Source: Bacillota bacterium (GTDB lineage Bacteria; Bacillota; Bacilli; Paenibacillales; Paenibacillaceae). From it: DNA of 64,000 nt. This document shows, piece by piece, positions 16,316 to 23,873 of the stretch. Position 1 is the first letter of the stretch; each line of letters opens with the position of its first letter. The translations under genes and the position numbers were made by a program. The notes under the pieces were generated by a model. That model searched no databases, was not told the DNA's origin, and saw only the letters and a list, made by a program, of their open reading frames with translations. The stretch lies in NCBI GenBank assembly GCA_023391635.1, contig JAEWAQ010000003.1, positions 124,001 to 188,000 on the forward strand, read 5' to 3'.

Positions 16316-17647
16316 ATGAAATGGTCTAAACAATCAATGGTTTTGATGCTCGTCATGTTGCTGCTCATTCTATCCGCATGCTCCAGCAACTCTACCGGCA
16401 ATAACGAAGGAAGCCAAAGCACGAATACGCCGGCAAACACGTCTGAAGCAACAAAAGCGGTAGTTGACGAGAAACCAATTACACTCACCTGGTCCGGATG
16501 GTCTGCAGAAGAAGAGGCGACAAAGCCTGCTATCGAAAGTATGATCAATTCCTGGAATGCCGAAAATCCGAATGCGACCGTGAAGTGGGTTGGCTGGCCT
16601 TGGGCGAATACACGAGAACAGTTAATTATCCGCAGCCAAGCAAACGATCAAATGGATGTGGCGCAGTCTGAATTTTCTTGGTTGGGTGCACTGAATTCGG
16701 CGAATGCGCTTCTGGATTTATCCACTGTGTTCGATGAAGCCTGGCTAAATGAAAACTTCGAGCAGTCTGCGCTGGAAGTTGCCAAAGTAGACGGAAAGCA
16801 GGTAGCTCTTCCTTGGACATTGGCTTCTGTCGGCATGGTATTCAATCCGAGCCTGTTGGAAAAAGCAGGCGTCACGGAAGTTCCTGCGACGATCGCGGAA
16901 TTCGAAGATGCCCTGTCCAAGCTCAAGGCAAGCAACCCGGAATTAATTCCGTATGCGCTCGAGACGAAGAATGTGGATTTTGTCGCTTGGCTGTGGACGT
17001 TCGGCGGTAAAGTGTTTGATGAGAATGAGAATGTCACGATCAACAGCCCTGAAGGAGTTGCGACCTTGGAGTGGATGAAGAGCCTGCTTGATCACGGTTA
17101 TATTCGCATGGACTTAAGCCGATTTGACGCGAGAGAATTGTATGCCAAAGATTTGGTAGGCTTCTATGATGATGCTATTTTCACGAAGGGAACATTGGCT
17201 GCAGCGGGCGTAGCTGAAGCGGAATTGGACAACAAAATCCAACCGATGTTAAGGCCGGTATTGAAAGCGGGGGATACGCCAAGATCGACGCTCTGGGGAC
17301 ATACCCTGATTATTAACAAAAAATCGTCGAATCCCGAGAAGGCAGCCGAATTTATTAAACATATCGTTAGCGATGAGCAAGCTTTGAACTACTTCGAATC
17401 GAACGGAATGCTGCCGGTAAGCAAATCTGCGCTGAATACGGATCAAGTGAAGAATGATGCCTGGTCAAACAAATGGGCGGAGATTACGAAATTTGGGCAG
17501 AAAAATGAAACGGCAAACTATGACAACGGCTCTGAACTGAACGGAATTATTAGAGATGAAGTCCAGGCGGCGCTCTTAGGTGGAAAAACGGCCCAAAAGG
17601 CTTTGGATGATGCTGCAGCGAAATTAAAAACGGCAATCTCTAACTAA
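16316..17647 (+). CDS. Extracellular solute-binding lipoprotein of a sugar-type ABC importer
   Basis: A 443-residue lipoprotein with a signal peptide and lipobox LSAC (lipidated Cys22), a short Ser/Thr/Asn linker, then a bacterial extracellular solute-binding protein type 1 (carbohydrate) fold: ITLTWSGWSAEEEA, ATVKWVGWPW, QVALPWTLASVGMVFNPSLL and WGHTLIINKKSSNPEKAAEF. It captures the substrate for the two permeases encoded next. A close paralog lies on the other strand at 22430-23725. The ligand is not known; the family favours oligosaccharides. Confidence 0.93.
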   Translation: MKWSKQSMVLMLVMLLLILSACSSNSTGNNEGSQSTNTPANTSEATKAVVDEKPITLTWSGWSAEEEATKPAIESMINSWNAENPNATVKWVGWPWANTREQLIIRSQANDQMDVAQSEFSWLGALNSANALLDLSTVFDEAWLNENFEQSALEVAKVDGKQVALPWTLASVGMVFNPSLLEKAGVTEVPATIAEFEDALSKLKASNPELIPYALETKNVDFVAWLWTFGGKVFDENENVTINSPEGVATLEWMKSLLDHGYIRMDLSRFDARELYAKDLVGFYDDAIFTKGTLAAAGVAEAELDNKIQPMLRPVLKAGDTPRSTLWGHTLIINKKSSNPEKAAEFIKHIVSDEQALNYFESNGMLPVSKSALNTDQVKNDAWSNKWAEITKFGQKNETANYDNGSELNGIIRDEVQAALLGGKTAQKALDDAAAKLKTAISN

Positions 17648-17660
17648 AGGTGTGACAGCG

Positions 17661-18557
17661 ATGAATAAGGCAAATAAATGGGGGGCGAAGCTAACAGAAA
17701 GCCAAACCGGCTTTCTGTTAGTTTTACCGGCACTTCTCGTGTTTAGCTTCATTATTCTGTATCCCTTTATCAATTCCGTCATGATGAGTTTTACGGATCA
17801 GAGCTTATTGAAGCCGGATCGCAGCTTTGTCGGGTTAGATAATTATGTTCGATTATTTTCCAATCCCGAGTTTTTAGGCACCTTGAAGAACACTTTTGTT
17901 TTCGTACTGTTCGGAACGCTTGTTCCTTTCGTATTGGGGTTAATCTGGGCCATCATTTTGAATCAGGGATTTAGGGGGTCGGAATTTCTAAGAGGCTTGA
18001 CTCTAGTAAACTGGATTTTGCCGAGCACTGCGATCAGCTTCTTATGGATGTGGATCTTCAATGCACACTTCGGCCTGTTCAATGGTTTCTTGAAAAATAT
18101 AGGGTTGATTAATGAGAATATTACGTGGCTAGGACAAATGAAAACAGCCATGCTCATCGTCATTATCGCCAAGACTTGGTCTACCTTGCCCTGGTTTATG
18201 GCTTTCCTGCTCGGCGGACTGCAAGGTGTGTCCAAGGATCAGATTGAAGCGTCAAGAATTGACGGGGCAGGAAACTGGCAAGTTTTTCGTCATGTGGTAG
18301 TGCCGGAAATGAAGTTTGTTACCTCTCTGGTCTTGATTCTCGGTTTTATTGGAAGCCTTCAGCATTTCGATTTGTTATATGTCATGACAGGCGGAGGCCC
18401 TGCCCGTGCTACAACGACATTGTCAGTCGAAGTGTATAATTATGCGTTCAAATCGTGGAGAATGGGAGTTTCGGCGTCCATCGGTACAATCTGGATCCTG
18501 CTTTTATCTGTTCTGGGCTACTTCTATATTCGGAGCCAAAAAGACGACCTCAATTAA
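17661..18557 (+). CDS. ABC sugar importer permease, MalF/UgpA type
   Basis: The 298-residue inner-membrane permease has six predicted helices, beginning FLLVLPALLVFSFIILYPF, and the EAA loop EASRIDGAGNWQVFRHVVVP that docks the ATPase. The start is ATG 17661, preceded by AAAGGTG; a GTG 9 nt earlier is in frame but lies within the ribosome-binding site. It forms a heterodimer with the permease encoded next. No ATPase gene is present in the cluster, so a shared MsmX-like ATPase is inferred, as known for several Bacillus sugar importers. Confidence 0.93.
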   Translation: MNKANKWGAKLTESQTGFLLVLPALLVFSFIILYPFINSVMMSFTDQSLLKPDRSFVGLDNYVRLFSNPEFLGTLKNTFVFVLFGTLVPFVLGLIWAIILNQGFRGSEFLRGLTLVNWILPSTAISFLWMWIFNAHFGLFNGFLKNIGLINENITWLGQMKTAMLIVIIAKTWSTLPWFMAFLLGGLQGVSKDQIEASRIDGAGNWQVFRHVVVPEMKFVTSLVLILGFIGSLQHFDLLYVMTGGGPARATTTLSVEVYNYAFKSWRMGVSASIGTIWILLLSVLGYFYIRSQKDDLN

Positions 18558-18586
18558 ATTTTCCTTAGACAAAGGAGGTGAAGCCA

Positions 18587-19417
18587 TTGTTTGAAAAAAC
18601 AGTCGGTTTCCGATTATTTTTTTGGATTACCCTTATCGTTCTTGGATTTTTTATTTTCTTTCCTTTGTACTGGATGGTTATCACCGGATTTAAACCTAAA
18701 GAAGAGATGTTTTCATTAGCTGTATTCCCTGCTCGTGGAACATTGGAGCATTATTGGGGAGTTATGACGGATATTCGCATTCTGACTTACCTTAAGAACA
18801 GCATTATCGTAGCGATCGCCAGCAGCTTTCTGGCTACCTTGGTCTCCATGTACGCAGGATACAGTTTTTCGAAGTTCAGATATTGGGGACGCAAATCCTT
18901 CATGATACTCATACTGGCTTCGAAGATGGCTCCCCATGCCGTCCTGCTGCTCAGTATATATGTCATGATGAAGCAGATGAATCTGCTGGATCATTATGTT
19001 TCGTTAATCATGGCTTATATTGTATTCATATTGCCGCTGGGGACGTGGACATTGAAAGCTTATTTCGACAAAATCCCCAATGCCTTGATCGAGTCGGCCA
19101 AGATGGACGGCGGCAGCACCATGCTCATTATCCATCGCATCATCTTTCCTCTCGCTGTTCCGGGGACCGTCTCAGTAGCTATCTATGGTTTTGTTTATGC
19201 CTGGAACGATTTGCTCTTCTCGCTTACGCTGGTTACTTCGCCGGAGAAGCGTACGCTGGCGCCGGGCTTGATCCTGACTTATATGGGAGAATTTCAAGAT
19301 AATTGGAGCAGCATGATGTCTGCTTCCGTTATTGTATCGATTCCCGTAACGATTATGTTCATTTTCCTGCAAAGATTTTTTATTAGCGGCCTTACTTCCG
19401 GGTCGATGAAGGGATAG
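18587..19417 (+). CDS. ABC sugar importer permease, MalG/UgpE type
   Basis: The 276-residue permease begins at TTG 18587, eight nt after AAAGGAGG; the in-frame GTG 18578 overlaps that ribosome-binding site. Six membrane segments are visible (first IVLGFFIFFPLYWMVITGF), with the EAA-loop region IESAKMDGGSTMLIIHRIIF. It pairs with the preceding permease to make the transmembrane channel. The stop lies at 19415-19417, next to the following gene. Confidence 0.93.
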   Translation: MFEKTVGFRLFFWITLIVLGFFIFFPLYWMVITGFKPKEEMFSLAVFPARGTLEHYWGVMTDIRILTYLKNSIIVAIASSFLATLVSMYAGYSFSKFRYWGRKSFMILILASKMAPHAVLLLSIYVMMKQMNLLDHYVSLIMAYIVFILPLGTWTLKAYFDKIPNALIESAKMDGGSTMLIIHRIIFPLAVPGTVSVAIYGFVYAWNDLLFSLTLVTSPEKRTLAPGLILTYMGEFQDNWSSMMSASVIVSIPVTIMFIFLQRFFISGLTSGSMKG

Positions 19418-19425
19418 TGAGAGAG

Positions 19426-21030
19426 ATGATTGAAGTCGATGCGAATTTTCCGGGCGGTGCTGTTACGCAAGTTCGATTCGATGAAGGGAATAGGATACGC
19501 TTTGCGGCGCCGCTTGACGGCAGTCCGCAAAGTTTATGGTTTTATTTTCGAGTAAGAGGCGTTCAGGGAAAGCAGCTGACTTTGTGTCAGGATCAGATGG
19601 AGCAAGTTCTGGGCGTATTCGAAAGCGAGACGTACAAGCGAGTTCAGCCCGTTATTCGCGAAGGCGAGGAGGGGGAATGGACGCGCGTTCCCAAGCATCA
19701 GACGAAGTTCTCGATCGATCCATTGGAATTTCGATTTACCATCACGCCTTCTCGGGACACGGTATACATTGCATTCAGCTATCCCTACACGACGGAGCAT
19801 TTTCAACATTTTATAACAAGCAACCCAAGCCCATATTTACAGCAAACCGTGTTGGGACGAACGAAGGAAGGAAGACCCTTTCCTGCAGTGACGATTGGCG
19901 AAGAGGATGAGAGCAACAGGATCAGAAAGAAGCTCATCGTATGTCAAGCCCGTCAACATGCAGGGGAGGTCAGCGGTTCCTACGTTCTTGAAGGCATCAT
20001 CAAGGAAGCTTTGGCAGATACCGAGCAAGGAAGACAACTGCGCAAGCACATGGTGCTCGTGGTGTTTCCCTTTGTCGACTTGGATGGAGTCCAGCAAGGA
20101 AGATATGGTAAAAACCGCCCTCCGATCGATATGGGGCGGGATTGGAGCCTGGAACCCAACCATCCCGAGATCAGAATGATGCAGCAAGAAGTCGAGCGGC
20201 TTGCCCGACAGTATGACTTTACGTTATTCATGGATTTGCATGCTCCCCAACCAGGAGGAAACTGTTACCTGATACCGGACAGAAGATTCGCAATGGGTCA
20301 ACAGCAGTGGGGAAAATTCTGGTCCTTCTATGAAGCTTTCGGCGATGCGGTCAGTCGGGTCTGCACTTGCGGGTTTGACGATTTCGATGCCGATTCGATC
20401 AATTGGTCCGGTATTTACTACCATCAAACCAGCAAACACTACTATAGCAGCAAGTATAAAGCGACGACGATGACGCTGGAAACTTCCTATCACGTGGATC
20501 GTCAAGGGACCTTATTGACCCCGGATCATTGGCGAAGCATAGGACAGATATGGCTGCGAGTGGCGCAGGCGTATTATTCGCAGCCTGCCGATATTGGCTG
20601 GAGTGAGCTGAAGCGGAGTCATCCTTCACGCGATCTGTTGTTGGAATACTGGGATATGGTAAAGGAACCGAAGCATGCAAAGCTGATTGCGATTCATAAA
20701 GAAACGTTTTCTTTCGTATCGGAACGGGATGATGGCGAGATGTGGATGACTTGCAGCACGCCCTTTCATGCATCCGTTGCTGCGCCTGGTATTCAGATTG
20801 ACACGGATGAGGGGGCTCCTTTTCAGACAGAGGTCATCTTGTACCGTTTCAATGATGAAGTGGCTTTGGGCGAGATCATTAGCTATTACCTGCATGCTGC
20901 GAATGGTAGCATCGTCTGGCAGCTTCCGGAGGAGTTCCATGCATCGGTCCGGGACCATGCCTATAAAGTAAGTTTGCGTATAAGCGGTCTGCGCGGAACC
21001 GCTCATGTACAAGTGATCGCGACGAAATGA
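19426..21030 (+). CDS. M14-family zinc carboxypeptidase-like protein
   Basis: About 534 residues from ATG 19426 (an in-frame GTG at 19417 is possible). No signal peptide is seen, so the enzyme should be cytosolic. An N-terminal beta-rich domain (about 1-140) resembles the N-domain of cytosolic carboxypeptidases and precedes an M14 catalytic domain: zinc ligands His and Glu in RQHAGEVSG (about 176-184), a VVFPFVDLDGVQQGR segment and the third-ligand motif MDLHAP near 268. The C-terminal about 130 residues are unassigned. Placed third after the permeases in an import operon, it probably trims an amide or peptide-like bond of the imported compound; that role is inference. It overlaps the next open frame by 4 nt. 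Confidence 0.82.
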   Translation: MIEVDANFPGGAVTQVRFDEGNRIRFAAPLDGSPQSLWFYFRVRGVQGKQLTLCQDQMEQVLGVFESETYKRVQPVIREGEEGEWTRVPKHQTKFSIDPLEFRFTITPSRDTVYIAFSYPYTTEHFQHFITSNPSPYLQQTVLGRTKEGRPFPAVTIGEEDESNRIRKKLIVCQARQHAGEVSGSYVLEGIIKEALADTEQGRQLRKHMVLVVFPFVDLDGVQQGRYGKNRPPIDMGRDWSLEPNHPEIRMMQQEVERLARQYDFTLFMDLHAPQPGGNCYLIPDRRFAMGQQQWGKFWSFYEAFGDAVSRVCTCGFDDFDADSINWSGIYYHQTSKHYYSSKYKATTMTLETSYHVDRQGTLLTPDHWRSIGQIWLRVAQAYYSQPADIGWSELKRSHPSRDLLLEYWDMVKEPKHAKLIAIHKETFSFVSERDDGEMWMTCSTPFHASVAAPGIQIDTDEGAPFQTEVILYRFNDEVALGEIISYYLHAANGSIVWQLPEEFHASVRDHAYKVSLRISGLRGTAHVQVIATK

Positions 21031-21065
21031 AAGAAGAGCAGTCTCGACAAAGGAGAGATATTCAT

Positions 21066-22406
21066 ATGATTGGACAAGAACTCGCAACCTACATCAAAGA
21101 GCTTTCCTATCAAGATCTTCCTGACGAAGTTGTTTATCAAACCAAACGGTTGCTTCTCGATACGATCGCAACGATCCATGCGGGTGCAAGAGAGGAATTC
21201 ACACAGAGGATTCCGGCATTCATAAGCTCAATGGACAATAAGTCGGAGTGCACCGTCATTGGAAGAAAGCAGAAAGCTAACTGCCTGTGGGCGGCCTTTG
21301 CCAATGCTTCCTTCTCCCAGGTGCACGATTTTAACGACGGACATAAAGGTGCGGCGATCTCGCTTCTGTCGGCATCTCCAATCTGGGGCGGTTGTTACCA
21401 TGCTGCAAGAATTGTCGTTCCTGTTGCTCTTGCATTGGGGGAGAAATACGCCTTGTCAGGGAAAGAAGTACTGGCGGCGATCGTTACCGGTATAGATGTT
21501 GCGTACAAGATTCGCGGGGTGAAGCATAAACCGCCTTCCGAGGTTTATGCTACTTCCGCGGTTGCCGCCAAGATGATGGGGCATAACGAGACACAAATAT
21601 TGAATGCGCTGGGCATCGCCGGGTATATGTCCCCAGGCAAGATTGGCAAGGGTCCGTCATATGATTCGGATTTCTTGGTGCACGGATATTTTGCCAAAAA
21701 CGGAATCGAAGCGGCGATACTGGCAGCCGAAGGGTTCAAAGGTCCCAAGTTGTACGATGACAGCGCTTTCTCTACGCGTTTCAATGAGAAAGGCCTATGG
21801 AAGGACTTCGAGATCATGGAAGTGTATTTGAAGCCCTATCCAACCTGCAGAGTGACGCATGGACCCATAGATGCTGTACTCGAGCTCCGAAAGGAGAAGG
21901 GAATTGAGGCCGCCGATGTGGAACAGGTGGAAATCCGCTTGTTGACACAGGATATGTATGTGGCGAATAAAAGAATGAATACGGACAGCTACTACAAAAG
22001 TTGTCAATTCAACATCTACTATCCTGTTGCTTGCGCCCTGATCGACGGAGAGGTAAGTCTAAAGCAATTTACCAGAGAACGAATTGCCGACCCCCTGGTG
22101 CATGAATTTAGCAGAAAAATCAAAGCCGTTTCCGACGAAATGTTGGAAGTACACTACCCTGAAAAAAGTTCATCCATCGTCAACGTAAGAACAAAAGACG
22201 GGAACGTCTATACGAAGTTGGTCGAATATCCGAAAGGACATCCGGCCAACCCCATGACGGAACGTGAACTGCTGGATAAATTCATTCTGTGCACGAAGAA
22301 TGAATTTTCGGAAGATAGAGTGCTGCAATTGCGAGATGCCACCTATCATCTTGATCGAATGTCCAGCATTACCGAGCTTACGAGTATGCTGTCCGCAGCA
22401 AACTGA
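21066..22406 (+). CDS. MmgE/PrpD family protein
   Basis: This 446-residue protein belongs to the MmgE/PrpD fold, which includes 2-methylcitrate dehydratase, cis-aconitate decarboxylase and iminodisuccinate epimerase. The start is ATG 21066 with AGGAGAG eight nt upstream. Recognisable segments are LPDEVVYQTKRLLLDTIA, AFANASFSQVHDFNDGH, GYMSPGKIGKGPSYDSDFLV, LKPYPTCRVTHGPIDAV and KSSSIVNVRTKDGN. It is the last gene of the importer operon and is not accompanied by citrate synthase or methylisocitrate lyase genes, so a methylcitrate-cycle role is doubtful. A hydro-lyase, decarboxylase or epimerase acting on an organic acid from the imported compound is inferred. Confidence 0.85.
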   Translation: MIGQELATYIKELSYQDLPDEVVYQTKRLLLDTIATIHAGAREEFTQRIPAFISSMDNKSECTVIGRKQKANCLWAAFANASFSQVHDFNDGHKGAAISLLSASPIWGGCYHAARIVVPVALALGEKYALSGKEVLAAIVTGIDVAYKIRGVKHKPPSEVYATSAVAAKMMGHNETQILNALGIAGYMSPGKIGKGPSYDSDFLVHGYFAKNGIEAAILAAEGFKGPKLYDDSAFSTRFNEKGLWKDFEIMEVYLKPYPTCRVTHGPIDAVLELRKEKGIEAADVEQVEIRLLTQDMYVANKRMNTDSYYKSCQFNIYYPVACALIDGEVSLKQFTRERIADPLVHEFSRKIKAVSDEMLEVHYPEKSSSIVNVRTKDGNVYTKLVEYPKGHPANPMTERELLDKFILCTKNEFSEDRVLQLRDATYHLDRMSSITELTSMLSAAN

Positions 22407-22429
22407 ACAATTTGTGCATCATTAGCGAC

Positions 22430-23725
22430 TCATTTGAGTGCGATTCTGATTTTTTCTGCCGCCTCTTCCATTGCTTGCTGCGGCGACTTTTCTCCCAAGA
22501 GGGCGGCCTGTACCGCATTTTTAATGATGTCGTTCAATTCCGCGGTTTGTTTGTAATCTCTTGTTTCTTTGATCCGGCCGGTTTTGGTAATCGCAGACCA
22601 ATCTTTCGCCCATTCATCATGTATCACTTTGTCGTTCGCTAATCCTGACTTTGTGACAGGCATCAAGCCCATCTGTTCGAAGTAGGGAATGGATTGTGAA
22701 TCGCTGACCAAATGTTTTAAAAATTCTGCTGCTTCCTGCTTGTGCTCGGAATGATTAAAGATAACCAGTGTATGGCCCCATAGGGCGGATTGCGGAACGT
22801 CTCCTTCATGGAGAACCGGCCTTAGCATAGGCTTGATTTGATTGTCCAGCTCGTCAATGGCAACCCCATTGCCTACCAGAAAGCCTTTTGCCAAAATAGC
22901 GTCATCATAGAAGCCAACCAAATGATTAGCGAATAGCAGTCTTGCATCCATCCGGCCGATATTCATTTTGATGAAGCCTCGATCTTTGAGACTCTTTAAC
23001 CAGGTTACCGCTTGAACGGCTTGCTCGTTATGAATGGCAATATTTTTGTTCTCGTCGATGATGGAGCCGCCAAACGTCCATAACCAGGAGGAGAAGTCAG
23101 CATTCAAGCTGTTCGTATCCAAAGCATACGGAATGATATTCGGATCGGAATCCTTCAGCTTTTGCAGCACTTCTTCAAACTGGGCAATCGTTGTCGGCGG
23201 CTCGAATATTCCGGCTTTGGCCAGCAAGGAGGGATTGTAAACCATGCCGATCGAGGCAAGCGTCCATGGCAAGCCAACCTGTTTACCATTGATTTTCCCT
23301 ACATCCAATGTGGATTGTTCGAAGTTATCATCCAGCCATTGGGGATCGAAGAGCGTATTTAGATCCTCAACGACGCCTGCACTTTCCAACTGTTGCAGCC
23401 ATGAGTACTCCACTTGACTGACATCCAAATGCTCTTTGCCTACGGATCGAACCATCAGCTGCTCAAGGGCATTGTTATAAGGCCAACCGAGCCACTTAAC
23501 GGTAGCATCCGGGTTATTCTCGTTCCATGAATCGATCATTCCTTGGATGGATGCTTTGGAAGCTTCTTCTTCGCCCGACCAGCCTGACCATACCAATTCT
23601 ATCTTCTTATCGATCGCTTCAGGTATTTGCGGCTTGACGTTGTCATTGCTGCAACCTGCGACGACAATTAGAACGAAGCATAGAACGAGTGCTGGTATAC
23701 TCGAGATCCATTTGTTGTTTCTCAT
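22430..23725 (-). CDS. Second solute-binding lipoprotein, paralog of the one at 16316
   Basis: About 431 residues with lipobox VAGC (Cys25 from ATG 23725; a GTG at 23734 is also possible). Over the 42 residues starting at the beta-strand IELVWSGWSGEEE, 28 are identical to the first binding protein, and similarity continues to the end (NAVQAALLGEKSPQQAMEEA). It is convergent with the MmgE/PrpD gene (23-nt gap) and divergent from the GH16 gene. It has no permease of its own, so it may feed the same permease pair with a related ligand, or act as a signal sensor. Confidence 0.9.
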   Translation of the reverse strand: MRNNKWISSIPALVLCFVLIVVAGCSNDNVKPQIPEAIDKKIELVWSGWSGEEEASKASIQGMIDSWNENNPDATVKWLGWPYNNALEQLMVRSVGKEHLDVSQVEYSWLQQLESAGVVEDLNTLFDPQWLDDNFEQSTLDVGKINGKQVGLPWTLASIGMVYNPSLLAKAGIFEPPTTIAQFEEVLQKLKDSDPNIIPYALDTNSLNADFSSWLWTFGGSIIDENKNIAIHNEQAVQAVTWLKSLKDRGFIKMNIGRMDARLLFANHLVGFYDDAILAKGFLVGNGVAIDELDNQIKPMLRPVLHEGDVPQSALWGHTLVIFNHSEHKQEAAEFLKHLVSDSQSIPYFEQMGLMPVTKSGLANDKVIHDEWAKDWSAITKTGRIKETRDYKQTAELNDIIKNAVQAALLGEKSPQQAMEEAAEKIRIALK

Positions 23726-23873
23726 AGAAATCACAAATCCCTACTCATATTTTTGGAGGTGCGGCGATTACATTCAATAAAATAATAGGGTATGAATTGA
23801 ATAAAGTCATCTATATTTCGAATTTATAGGTTGATAACATGAATATGAAGTTAAAAAAGGAGGCTTTCTTATT

